From Vigna angularis (Eukaryota > Streptophyta > Magnoliopsida > Fabales > Fabaceae): DNA of 64,000 nt. Location of the stretch: contig NC_068978.1 of NCBI RefSeq assembly GCF_016808095.1, forward strand, positions 31,988,160 through 32,052,159, in the 5' to 3' direction. The notes beneath the pieces are model-generated. The model did no database searches, had not been told where the DNA came from, and saw only the letters and a list, made by a program, of their open reading frames with translations. This document shows, piece after piece, positions 12,192 to 23,960 of the stretch. The number at the start of each line of letters is the position of its first letter. The stretch's first letter is position 1. Position numbers and translations under genes: made by a program.

Positions 12192-13754
12192 TCAATTTGT
12201 AACTGCATGTTCATTTAATTCTGATGCAATGTTCTTATTATCTTCTGCTTCGTCTTCTTCCTGTCGTTGACGCTGCTGTTGTGGTGACACAGAAAATATT
12301 GATTTTTTCTGGGAGCCTGGATTTAAGGGTGAGCGTGGTGACATGGGGAACTCTACCCTAGGAACTCCTGGTGAAGAAATGCAAGTGGTATCTATGGGAT
12401 AAAGTTCTGCAACTTCTTCCATGCCTTCATCAAGATACACCACGTCCTGCATACTCAACTGATGGTACTCCACAATCTCCCGTAGAAAACGATTCTCCCG
12501 AGCATACACCTCATTCTCACTCGCTAACCGACCCTTCTCCGCAAGAAGTGTCTCTAGTTGAAGCCGGATCTTCTCCAACACAACATTCTTAAATAAATAC
12601 ATAGTACTATACAAACTTCTGGAAAAACTTGTAATGAACTTTGAATACTGACTCACCAAATCATCGTCTGCACGGATAACGGTTTGTCCTTTCTCGCTAC
12701 CCTCGCGGTCGCGGAGCATTTTGTTTTCTTCTTCCAGTTGAGCACAGCGTGCTTTAGAAAAAGCCAAATCTGCTTTCACTGTTTTTAGCTCCCGCAGAAG
12801 CAATTTTGCTTTTGCAGCTGTTGCCATTGCAACCTGCGACCCATCAAAAAACAAAGACCAAATCTTGCGTCTCATGTCATTAAAGAAACCAAAGCCATTG
12901 AACATGAATTATATATCAAAGCAAAATCAACCAAAAAAATAACATTGATCATATGTTTTTTTTTTTTACTGCACGAAGCAGTATGACAGACAATTAACTA
13001 CATAGTTGCTAGTGCCACCTTACGTCGCGAGATGCCTTGAGTTGTGTTGCGTGGATGGCTTGAGGGTCTCCTGTCTGGGCTGGTTGTTGCCATGGATTCC
13101 ACGTCGAAGGAGCTAGTTGTGACTTTGAGTTGGACAGAGAAATTCCCTTTGGCTTCGTTGGAGATCCTCGACCCGATGCTTTGCTCTCTATGCCCTCCTG
13201 AGATGAAGCATCGTAACAATGAGAAAAATATTTGAAAAGTGTGATCATGTAACTAGAATCAATGCAGTAGATTACGTACGAGAGGAGAAGAAAATGTATT
13301 GAAAGAGTGTGTTTTGAGTTTTTCGGAGGAGATGGCGTCGTGGTGTGGGTTTGAGGATGGCTTATCCTCCTCCAGAATTTCTTTGGCCTTCTGAGCGAGG
13401 ACGCCCCACACGCCGGATTTCGAAACATCAGCCACCACGTAATTGTTATCACAGCTCTGCATGCGTTCATGGAGGCGAAACTATTGATTATTATGAAGTG
13501 CATCATCAAAATATTATGCATGGAAATGGTGTACGTGGTAAGAGTTAATTAACCTTGGATCTGTGATGGTCATGTTCATATTTGGGGAAAGCAAGGTGAA
13601 GAGAGGGATCACGACGAGCAGCAGAGGCTTTGATGGCCTGAACAGCGAGGGGTGAGGAAGATGTAGGTGAACCATTTTCATCATCTGCATGATGTCGAAT
13701 CTCTTCCTTGAAGGTGGAAGCTCTGGATATTCCGTGTCTTCTTCTGTATGCCAT
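12192..13754 (-). CDS. spliced plant coiled-coil protein, function unknown
   Basis: The exons, read on the minus strand, are 13754-13554, 13456-13280, 13197-13024 and 12833-12192. All junctions are GT-AG and phase 0. The product is about 397 aa. It starts [18 protein letters not shown] and has a serine/proline-rich middle. From about residue 185 a long alpha-helical region runs through [20 protein letters not shown] and [16 protein letters not shown], and later [27 protein letters not shown], a typical coiled coil. A tail rich in SP dipeptides ends the protein. I recognise the pattern as a plant-specific family sometimes labelled tropomyosin-like, with no established function. The last exon may itself contain a 69-bp intron (GTGAGT...TTTAAG), giving 374 aa. 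The ATG at 13754 is chosen because conservation appears to start there; the frame is open further upstream. Confidence 0.75.
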
Positions 13755-13759
13755 TGCCT

Positions 13760-15240
13760 TGCCACCGCCGCGCGCCACCACAGCCAGCCAATGCCGCAAC
13801 ACCACGATGATCACGAGATCACGATGACGATCACAATCACAATCACAAACACAACCAACACTTTCTCTCCCACCTTTCAACTCGTAATACCATTTCTTTC
13901 CCACTTTAAATCTCACCATCCTTAAACACACAAGTGTCTGCTTCCTCTCCGTCACCTTAAACGTAGGATTCGGAGCAATTCACGTCCACCCTTAACTTTT
14001 CTCTCTCACACATTCCCCTCGCCTTCTATTCATCATACATCTATGATATTTTCACCACCATAATTAATTAATAATATATCATTGCAAAATACTTTCTAAA
14101 TCATGTCAACATTATTCAAGATAGTGTAAGCAATATATATATTTTCCTAATATACTTGAACAATACTTATATACGTTCGATATAGTTTAGCTTTGTCTAA
14201 AGTAGAAGATTTTGTGGTGAATGTTTGGAAGTTATAGTTAATAAAATTAAAATTATTCTAATATTTATAACTTTGTCATTGACAAATTCTCTAACAATAA
14301 AATGTGCGCGTGGATATTAATATTTTTTCATTTACTATATGTTCAACTACACTTAATTTCTACAAAACTCATTAAATTTAAAACAGACATATATATGTGC
14401 GATTGAAATATAGTTTTATAACTAGAAAGATAATAAAAGTTCTATCCTGTATATATTTATGTGTGTGATATCCGTGGGGAATTGTTTGTTTTTCTTTTAT
14501 TGTCTTTATGTTATTTAGCCTCTTCCTTTTTATTATCATAGAAGAAGATAGAAATTTCGAGTAAATAAAATAAAAGATTAATTTTTCATTAGTTTTAGAT
14601 TTAGATTATAATCAATAAAAGAAATTCATCGAACCTTATTCTTATGAAGACTATCACAACCAATTGATATATGTTATGAATGTTAAACCTATTTGTTAAT
14701 ATTAGATGTAATAAACTATTTTCTTATGTATTTTGCAATGTTAATACACATGTGTTTCCATTTCAATGTTAGTATTGAAGTTCTATGCTTGAACACTCAT
14801 GTCTTCTTAACAGTGGTTCTTAAGGTGTTGAAAAATGTATTTTGAACTTGAAACTCAAATTAAGTACTTAATGAAACTTGTATCTAGGCATAAAACTTTC
14901 TTCATTAGTAATTTTAAGATTTTTGAACTTAATGCATGATTCACTTGTTGATGATATAAAAAATCGAACTTTGATAAGTTATCATAGATAGGCTCAGTAG
15001 GGATATGATTTGAGTATATTTATGAGTTGATTTTAAATTGAAATTAGAATTGAGATGTTTATGGTTCAACAGGAATGAAGTGAATGAAATATAATCTTTA
15101 CAATTGTTAATACTCCATGTTAAATTTCTTTTGCACACAAATTGTTTGATAAAAATACAAAAAAGAAATTCTTTGTTTTTTTTTGTGAACTTTGTTGTCT
15201 AATCAAGTTGTGTTGTGAGAATTATCAAGTTTTTACATAA
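13760..15240. other. intergenic region, promoter side of the coiled-coil gene
   Basis: The first 250 bp are the likely 5' leader and promoter of the minus-strand gene and include CAC/ATCACG-rich simple sequence. The rest is AT-rich with no recognised gene or repeat. Confidence 0.5.
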
Positions 15241-15757
15241 CACTACAGGAAATGTGCTGATTACCGAAGGCATATTATCGACGGCCTTTCAGTCCTTCGG
15301 TAAGGGTCATTTACCGAAGGCTTTCCCGACGGCTTTCATTAAGTTATTTACCGTACATAACATACCGAGGGTCTTTGGCCTTCGGTAATGTCCATAATAG
15401 TTTAAGTTCTCGAATTCGGTATTCGTTCCCATATACTCAGAATTTCCCCAATTTCCCTCCCCTTTCCTCGTCTCCAGCTCCCCTTCCCTTTCCTTCCCCA
15501 TTGTGCTCGTGCCGTGAATTAACGGTGTTGTTGTCGTCTCCACAATCTTGTGGTGCTCTCGTCTCCGTTGCTTGGTTGGTTCATTGACGGCGGTTTGGGG
15601 GTTGGGTGCTAGGTTCGGTGACGCTGCCTTGTGGGTTGTGGTGGTTGGTCGTTTGTGGCGATTTGGGGGTTCTGTAGCAGTGCTGCGGCAGTGTGGCGAT
15701 AGTGCTGTGACGGTGTGGCGACAGTGCTGTGGTGGCGTGACGACGATGCTGTGGCGG
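15241..15757 (+). mobile_element. terminal part of a CACTA (En/Spm) DNA transposon
   Basis: The segment begins with the terminal motif CACTACAGGAAA. Within 150 bp follow several direct and inverted subterminal repeats of the ttaccgaaggc / gacggc type, the standard architecture of plant CACTA ends. The transposase and the opposite terminus are not seen. The sequence is interrupted at 15758 by the LTR of an Ogre-like element, so the CACTA copy was in place first. The GC-rich gtggcggtgtggcgac-type repeats at 15620-15757 belong to its body. Confidence 0.7.
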
Positions 15758-15904
15758 TGTCAACACTCAATTTCGTCCGGGTTGTTTAAATAAAATTTAT
15801 TTTCACCAACAAAAGAAATAAATATCAAAAATACAAAAAAAGGGGGTATATAATAACAAAAATTTAAAAAAAATAATAATAATAAAATAGCAAAAAAAAT
15901 AAAT

Positions 15905-16690
15905 AAAAGTGAAACGACAGAAAACGTTCGTCCTCAACTGAGGGCGTTCGTCCTCTTTCAGTGACCGTTTCGTTCTTCCCCACTGTTGCTGTGGCCGTTC
16001 GTCCAAACAGTGACCGTTCGTCCTTCCTCACGGTTCAACCATTCGTTCTTTCCCACTGTTACTGTGGTCGCTCGTCCTTCCCCACTGTTACTGTGGACGT
16101 TCGTCCATACAGTGACCGTTCGTCCTCACCCACTATTTCTGCGACCGTTCGCCCAGAAGCGACTGCTTGAGCGTTCGGTCTTTCACTATTCGGCCGTTCG
16201 GCCATGTGTTAATTTGGGACGTCCGTCCTCTGTTTCAAACCGCTCGTCCCATACCGTTCGGCCAGTATTCAAGCTTGCGAGCGTTCGTCCTCTTTGATCG
16301 AGCGTTCGTCCCGGTCTTTTAGGACGTTCGTCCTTTGCACTGTTCAACCGTTCGGTATTTCGTTTCCTCTGGACGTTCGTCATCAACCGTTCGGTCTGAC
16401 AAGGTTACCGTTCAGTCAGTGTTCAAGCTTGTGAGCGTTCGGTCTGTACTGTTTGAACGTTCGTTCTTAATGTGGTTTTGTTCTCAGTTTAGCGAGCGTC
16501 CAAGCCGAGCGTTCGGTCAGTTTGAGATGTCGAGTGTTCAGGTAGTGATTGTGAGCGTTCGGTTTTCGTTGGTTGACTTTGTGAACGTTCGTTCTTTGTT
16601 ACTGTTTGCGTTCGGCCTGACCTCGTGAGCGTTTGGTTTGAGCGTTCGTTCATTTAACATGAACGGACGTTCGTTCTCTGTTTGACCGAA
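15905..16690. repeat. array of cgttcgtcc / gttcggtc motifs
   Basis: More than 25 degenerate copies of a 9-12 bp motif (ccgttcgtcc, gacgttcgtcc, gagcgttcgg) occur at 15-45 bp spacing. Many copies are self-complementary (GGACG-NN-CGTCC). No protein is credible here. Related motifs recur at 10427-11000 and 22600-23010. Confidence 0.9.
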
Positions 16691-19401
16691 CGTCCAAAAA
16701 GCTGGCTGCATTTTAAAATTGATATGACAGCGAAGATTCCCACCTTCATGCTGCCGTGTCCGCCATTAACCGTCTGAAAAGCTATTTTGCATGGGTGCAA
16801 GAGAATATTTTTGGCAGGCTTTCACGTTTGGATTTTTAATTTGGAGAAAGGTGGGTGCATGGCTGGAAATAGATACACGAGCAACACGTTGGCAGCATGG
16901 GCAGCTCCATATTCAGGGCCTGGCTGGAAGAGAAGCACACCACATCATAGTAACTGCTGAGGGCACATGCACACCAGGCGGCCAAAGAAAAAAGAGCCAC
17001 TCACAGTATGGGTTTCTGCAGAAGAAGGGAATCATTTCTCTGACACTCCCACCGGAGTTTGTCTTCCACGAGCACCCATCTGGCGCTTCTGTAATACCCA
17101 TCTTGCAACTCTGAAAAGCTGGCTACACCACTACAACGTGCGGGAACGAAAAGGAGAGGAGGGAGACACCCAAAAAGCTCTCCATGATCCATATTCACCA
17201 TCCACGCAACCAACTTCATCATTTTTTCATATCCAATAACTTACAACCAGGGACTGAACCTTCAAGTTTCCCTTCATTTTCCAATCACCAACACGGCCAC
17301 CCATCCTCCATATGCCCACACAGCCAACAACTCACGGGGGAGCTCTTTCATCTTCCCCATTTTTCATCTCCAATGCCTTTTGGCCCCCCAACCCATCATC
17401 CATCATTCATCTCTGAACCAAAAAACTCTTCATTCATTACCAACCACAGGGACCAGACACCACTACTGACCTTCATCTCCTCCCCTCACACTACTCACCT
17501 GATTCACCCGGAACCATCAATAACCACTCGGCCAGAGACAAGACAGATTTTGAGAACCTGAAATATTGAACCAACAGTCATGGGTTGAACCAATTCGTTT
17601 TTGCACTCTAATGAACATTGCACCACTGTAACTCACCACCGTGACCGGTCCAACACCGTCATCATCTTCCTCGGAAACCTTCCACCCAAACCGCCAAGTT
17701 GCTGCCTCCATGCTTCAACCGCCGCTGTCATCCTAGTCACCGCCACACTATCACCTTGCCTCACTACTCCCAGCCAAACTTCTCCTCCTCTTAAACCGCA
17801 CCCCCATCTTCATCACATTCCCCATCTAACCCAACACTACAGTGGCAGTCACTGCATGCCATCACCTTCTCAACCCTGTTACCACCGTGAAACTCCCTAT
17901 CACTGCCTGCCTCATATCTCCATTCTCCATCACCCCTCCTCTTCCCTCTCAACACTTATCATACTCACCAAACCAAACTCAAGCTCCAGCTTCAACCACA
18001 ATTCATCAACCACCGAGAAAGAGTCCCAGCAAGTAGCTCCCATCCAAGCTTGAAAGAATACTCACGACCTGGAAGAAACTCACCACCCTTGCAACTTCCA
18101 GAAACCGGTGTAGCAACTCTCATGCATGCAAGCTGTCCAGGAGTTTCTCGGCAGTAGAAACATCGTCCAGTTGGTTATGGGGAAAGGAGCTTTCACTTGG
18201 AAGGATGATACGGACAGCAGCTTGGAAAGGAAACACGGTCCAGCCACCAACAACAAGTAGAAGCGTGAGAATCCAGCAGCCACCCTCCATCACGTACAAT
18301 AGAAGAACTCGCCATTTCTCCAACCTGCATCCTTATACCTCACGGCCAACATCGATCTTCAGTCAATACTCCCTCACGCTACAACACTCCACATTCAGAG
18401 GGTGGAACACCTTATCGAAAAAGGCAAGCTAGCCATGAGGAAGGAGAAGACATCGGACGCACGGGATTAGCAAAGAATGAACCAAGCTTCAAGAGCAATA
18501 AGGAACACCAAAACAGATACGAATCACCAAAAAGGGAACCCAAGTATATCTGTGGAGAGGCGGAAGGCATTATACAAAGGAGGCGCCCTGGTATCTTGAC
18601 GGAAGACGACCCCGACGACGAGCGCGACCTTCGTTCACGGTTTACGGCGTTTGGCTTCACCAGGAGTGGCATCGGTGTGGCGTGGAGAGGCGAGAGTTTC
18701 TTCTTGCACGCGAGGAAGTGGAGAAGAGAAAGAGTGGGCAGACTGGAGCTTGGGCCGATGCAGGCTCTGGCGGTGCAGGTGCTTACTGGCGACGCCACGA
18801 AGGAGGTTCACGGTAGTCTGGTTCAAAGAGGAGGCCACCCGTGTGTTTGAGTTGGCGGATACGAACCCCTCCCTGGGTGGCCGGTATGGGAGAGAGACGA
18901 GAAAGAATGAGGAAGATGTGAGTAGACCCCTAATGTTGCTGCCAGATGGCGAGGCTTTGGGCTCGGCGTGGGTTTCTCTTTTCTTCATGTTGAGGCGCAA
19001 CTCCTATTCACACTCCCCGCAAATAACAAGAAAGGTACCTCGGGCCTGAGCAGCCAATAGCCAATGGCACCCCATTTTTTTATGTTTACACCCCTAGCAG
19101 ATCCAAAGTTGGAGAAGAAGAGTACTGGCCCAATTAAAGGAACCCCAGCGTGCACCCATGGTTTTATCTCTGTACCTCTATTTTTGGCTTTTCTTTTGCT
19201 CTTGTTTTCATTTTAGTCGGTTCTTATTATGTAATCCCCTTGTATGATAACCCCCATCCCTCTGTATTGTATTTGTCTTATTTATTTGTCAAACACTGCA
19301 CACACTCGCCCTTTTTTATAATGAACAAAAATCACAAAAATAAATAAATAAAATAATAATAATTCTCTTTCTTCAATAATATCAAAAAAATATGTTTTAA
19401 A

Positions 19402-20165
19402 GGTTTAGGCACATGTGTGATCGCACGCATCGTCCTTGTGCCAAAAACCTTTTCCCTTTCTTCAAAATACCAAAAATACGTTTTAAAGGTTTAGGCACAT
19501 GTGTGATCGCACGCATCGTCCTTGTGCCGAAAACCTTTTCTCTTTCTTCAAAATACCAAAAATACGTTTTAAAGGTTTAGGCGCATGTGTGATCGCACGC
19601 ATCGTCCTTGTGCCAAAAACCTTTTCTCTTTCATCAAAAATGCCAAAAATACGTTTTAAAGGTTTAGGCACATGTGTGATCGCACGCATCGTCCTTGTGC
19701 CAAAAACCTTTTCTCCCTCTTTCAAAAAATGCCAAAAAATATGTTTCAAAGGTTTAGGCGCATGTGTGATCGCACGCATCGTCCTTATGCCAAAAACCTT
19801 TTCTCTTTCATCAAAAATGCCAAAAATACGTTTTAAAGGTTTAGGCACATGTGTGATCGCACGCATCGTCCTTGTGCCAAAAACCTTTTCTCTTTCATCA
19901 AAAATGCCAAAAAAATATGTTTCAAAGGTTTAGGCACATGTGTGATCGCACGCATCGTCCTTGTGCCAAAAACCTTTTCTTTTTCTTCAAAAAATACCAA
20001 AAAAATATGTTTCAAAGGTTTAGGCACATGTGTGATCGCACGCATCGTCCTTGTGCCAAAAACTTTTCCTCTTTCTTCAAAAATACCAAATACGTTTTAA
20101 AGGTTTAGGCACATGTGTGATCGCACGCATCGTCCTTGTGCCAAAAACCCTTTTCCTTTTCTTCA
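19402..20165. repeat. tandem array, 9 copies of an 85-90 bp hairpin-forming unit
   Basis: The word ggtttaggc recurs at 19402, 19488, 19574, 19661, 19751, 19838, 19927, 20017 and 20102. Each unit contains GGCACATGTGTGATCGCACG followed by a TTGTGCC end that can pair with GGCACA, enclosing a second short stem (TGTG with CACG/CGCA). The array ends about 615 bp before the primer-binding site, so it lies in the R/U5 part of the LTR. ORFs through the array are repeat artefacts. Confidence 0.93.
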
Positions 20166-20780
20166 AAAATACCAAAAAATATAAAAATCCTCAAAAACCA
20201 AAAACATTCACTTTTTCAAAACTACAAACAATATCGCCTGCAGAACTACGTGATCCTTGATTCTCCATCAAAAGTGGAGATACGTAGGAGCAAGGCCAGT
20301 CCTTGTCAGGCTCACTCTCCCAAAAATCCAAATCATTTTCCAAACAAGGTTCTCGACAAATTTCCAAACAAACATCTCAAGCAGTTTTCTCAAAGAATTA
20401 CGTAACCCTGATTTCTCACATGAGAATACGTAGGAGCAAGGTCAATCCTTGTCGGGCCCAAAAAACTAAACAAACATTGTTTGTTTCTTTAGAGTTTTAT
20501 TTAAAGGGAATGTTAAACACTTTGAAAACCACATCCACATTCGCGCACTTAGTTAAAGGTACTGCCTTAGGGCAGGCGTTGTAGGGTGCTGATACCTTCC
20601 CTACACGTAACCGACTCCCGAACCAAGAATCTGGTTCAATTTGACCATGCCTTATCATTTTATGGTTTTTCCGTAGTTTTCCAGAATAAACTATGGTGGC
20701 GACTCCAAAATCTCTTTTCCAATATTATTAATATCTTTTTTATTGGATCGTCGTCCCGTCGCGATTCCGGTTGCGACAGA

Positions 20781-20798
20781 TGGCGACTCCACTGGGGA
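20781..20798 (+). promoter_or_regulatory. primer-binding site of the Ogre-like element
   Basis: TGGCGACTCCACTGGGGA lies 2 bp after the 5' LTR. This is the primer site I know from Ogre elements, which are primed by a tRNA-Arg. It fixes both the LTR end and the + orientation of the element. Confidence 0.8.
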
Positions 20799-21599
20799 TT
20801 ATGAAGAGAGTCAGGCCATTTAATTAGATGTGCGATTTCAATGTGGTTTTTCTTTGTGTTTTTCTTCCCTTTCTTTTTCTTTATCTTTGTTTGATTTTTG
20901 TCATAATTGTATGTGTGTTTGTTTTGATTACATTGAACCCTAGGATAGAAAACATGTTATATCTGCCTGGGAATTTTCTGGTTGTTTTGCAGGTGAAGGT
21001 TTGGGGTGTACAATTGCATTCTCCCTTCACACACACACATCACATGCATATCATGAGTGGGGCCCTATACCCGGGTCTGAGCGCAACTTAGAAATAGAGG
21101 GGTTGTGTAGCGGTGTCATTTGGGACATACTTCCTGTTTGGCTATCGTGAGAACCCCAGCCAGAGTCTGTTCTCTTCATTTGTGTCTCCACATCTAGTTG
21201 ATTACTCTGACTGTTGTGGAGAAACAGTGAAAAGAGCCATAGCTCTGGTGGCCTGATTTAAGCATTAGGGAGCTATCCTTGTGAGTGCATATGTTTGGCC
21301 TTAGAACTTCAGTCATCCAACCTTTGATAAGGCACAAATGGGAGAAATGTGTATTCTTATAACCCTCATGTTCGCTTAATAAAAATCACGCACCTTGTAC
21401 ATACCTCTCTATCCGTTGTTTTTCTTTTTACTTTTTCCTTCTTTCTTAGCTCATGTGTTTTTTTTATAGTCTTGTCCCGTTTTATGGATTCTAGTCAAAA
21501 ATTATAAAGTTGTGATTAAGGCCTAAAGCTAAAAAAGGGGAATTAACATGGAATTTTGAGTCAAGAGGAATTCGAGTTCATACATTTTGACGAAAAGAT

Positions 21600-23330
21600 G
21601 CACGTCGAGTAAAGGAGGATAATATTGGTGGGGTATAAGAATTTGTTGAGTCTGTTAGAGGTGGAGGTCCAAACATCAGCAATTACTACTCTTGCCCAGT
21701 ACTATGATCCACCACTAAGGTGCTTCACTTTCCAAGATTTCCAACTAGTTCCACCAGTGGAAGAATTCGAGCAAGTCTTAAATGTGGAAAAAGCTACATA
21801 CAACTACGTTGAGCAGTATATCCCTGTCTTACAGTTAGCAAGGATCAGGAAAGTACACCCAATAAAGTTGGAAAGCGAGTTCACAATCAAGGGCAAAGTG
21901 AGGGGCCTTCCTCAAAGATACTTATAGGAATACCTACATCATTTGGCTTAAGAGGAAAATTGGGAAATGTTTACAGATGTATTAGCCCTTCTCCTCTATG
22001 GTGTCATGCTTTCTCCTAAAATGTTAAGAACCTCGTCGATTATGCCGCTATGAATGCATTTGTGGGAGACAAAGAGCGTTGTGAGAATCTAGTCAGTGCC
22101 ATCCTGGCTGAAGTTTATGGGACCCTTAATCGTTGTTACGAACTTAAAGGGGAAAAGATGTTATGTTGTCTACCAGTGTTTTATTTGTGGTTCATTTCCC
22201 GTGAGACTGGAGACGCCTAAAACTCCCTATACCCCATGGACGAGTTATTGCAGTATATAATCGATTACAAGGACATTGTAAACGATTACCCGAGAGAAAG
22301 TTGGATTTTGTACAAAAAGTTCATCACAGGTACTCAGTCAGGTGAACATGGGTCACCATTGGAAAAAGAAGTGACTTTTAGGCACTTTTGCACTTGTCTT
22401 AGGCTGTTCCTTGTGAACCACATGTGAAAAGAGCAAATGAATGGGCGCAACTTTGTGCAAGTTTAAACGAAGAACAAGTTAAATGGTGTGTCCCTTGGCA
22501 GCGTAGATCGCAGATGATATATCATTGCGGGAGCTAAAAATGAGCTTGGAAGAGTCTCCAATAAATTATAGAGATGAACCAACCACAAGGCACACAGAAA
22601 CGCTCGTCACACATGCAGCGCCAAGTGAACGTTCGTCCAGCTCTCTGAAGACGACGCTCGTCCTGGAGCAGAAGAGGACGCTCGTTTTAAAGAGGACGCT
22701 CGTCCAGATGACGTGAGAAGAGGACGTTCGTCCATGACGCTGAGGATGATCGTCCAGGCAGAAATGGACGCTCGGCCAGGATAGAAGAGGGCGTTCGTCC
22801 AAGTGGGATAAGAGGGCGCTCGTCCAAGATTTGGGACGCTCGTCCAGGACGTTTAGAGAGGACGATCATCCAGGCAGTAGAGAACTCTCGTCCAGAGAGT
22901 TAAGAGGACGCTCGTCCAGTGGATAAGAGGGCGCTCGTCCAAGATTTAGGACGCTCGTCCAGGCCAGAGAATAGGACGCTCGTCCAGATTTCAGTGGACG
23001 CTCGTCCACTTTTGATTTTTCTATGGGCGCTTTAGTCCAGAAATTCGAAGGGTTTACTGTCTTTGGTTCTTTGGAGGTGCATCTCACTTAGAGGAGAGTT
23101 TGGAGGGCTGCTAGGGCTCGTGGGAACACTCCCTTCTTCCTATTGGATTCTTCATCTTCTTCCATGGCCATTTTATCTTGTGAGGAATGAACTTTTGGTG
23201 AAATGTTTCATCAAGTTAAAGACACTTGGGGGCAATGTTGTTCGCTTCAAGGGAGACCCAAGATTAGGGACTATTAATGGAAGTTTCCCTTAGCCAATGG
23301 ATCGCAGAAAGGGTTAAGACAATCAAGTTG
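21600..23330 (+). pseudogene. decayed ORF1 of the Ogre-like element
   Basis: Ogre elements carry an extra ORF before gag. Here its traces are in several frames. One is a segment at 21625-21927 with LAQYYDPPLRCFTFQDFQLVP and an EFEQVL motif. Others are at 22236-22427 and 23190-23293 (including GGNVVRFKGDPRLGTINGSFP, out of frame with the rest). Stops, frameshifts and a 400-bp insertion-like array of cgtcc motifs (22600-23010) break it. The family's function is unknown to me; the assignment rests on position and the YDP...CFTF..FQLVP pattern. Confidence 0.65.
22600..23010. repeat. array of about 18 GGACGCTCGTCC palindromic motifs
   Basis: The core GGACG-NN-CGTCC, usually preceded by ga and followed by ag, recurs every 15-30 bp. 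Examples are gaggacgctcgtccag and gagggcgctcgtccaag. It lies inside the ORF1 remnant rather than in an LTR. Confidence 0.9.
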
Positions 23331-23960
23331 TAATTTACATTAATTTCCCCTACCCAATTTGTGAGAAGAAATTTCAAAATGATGAGTAGTGGATAGAAGC
23401 AGCAATGACAAAACTAGAGAAGGAACGTTGCCATTCAGCTAAAAGGGGACATAAAAGATTGATGAGTCAGATGAAGAAAGAACACGTCGTTGAATAAGGA
23501 CAAGTTAAAAGAATTGGGAGAGAAGTCTCTCATAGCTAGCTTCCCTTGCCAGTGGAGCTATTGAAAACATCCTTGAGTTCTTAGCTGATGTTGAGTCTGC
23601 ATTGCCAATCCTTAACACGCCTAGGAGGATTGAAACATTCCTCAATTGCTGCGAGAAACTGATCAGACAAATGAAAAATGTGATGACTAAAATGGTTGAC
23701 CAAGAATTCCTATGTCTCGCATTTTGGGGATTTCTGAATGATGAACCACCTTATTGACTCTGTTTCGTGTTAATTTCCAAAATTATACCGGGGCAAATAT
23801 TTTCACAGCTTTATAGTTTCTGACTAGAGATTTTGAACTATGTTTTCTTTTCTTTTCTTTTCTTTTTTATTTTTATTTTTCTTTTTTCTTAATTTGTTTC
23901 AAAAAAAAATACAGCTAAGCATCTAAGACACCCTAAAGGACACGAACCAGTGGCAAAATC

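Larger units (their letters stand above)
15758..20778 (+). mobile_element. 5' LTR (about 5.0 kb) of an Ogre/Tat-type gypsy retrotransposon
   Basis: The LTR runs from TGTCAACACTC to GGTTGCGACA and is followed two bases later by a primer-binding site of the Ogre type. About 5 kb is normal for Ogre LTRs, which are among the longest known. From left to right it holds an array of cgttcgtcc motifs (15905-16690), GC-balanced sequence with only chance ORFs (16700-19100), a 9-copy 86-bp tandem array (19402-20165) and two copies of the block tacgtaggagcaagg (near 20280 and 20430). The left boundary is inferred from TG/CA ends and agreement with the CACTA break. The matching 3' LTR is not in the window. 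Confidence 0.75.

Noticed and set aside
15550..15790. Plus-strand ORF with Trp/Val/Arg repeats
   Set aside because: The gtggcggtgtggcgac simple repeat in the CACTA body explains it.
17601..18053. 150-codon ORF rich in Pro, Ser and His
   Set aside because: It lies inside the 5-kb Ogre LTR, with no homologous motif and simple composition.
19483..20108. Several ORFs of 70-144 codons on both strands
   Set aside because: They run through the 86-bp tandem array; the repeated peptide follows the DNA repeat and has no domain.
19402..20165. CRISPR-like regular repeat
   Set aside because: This is a plant genome, the units are contiguous without unique spacers, and they lie in an LTR.
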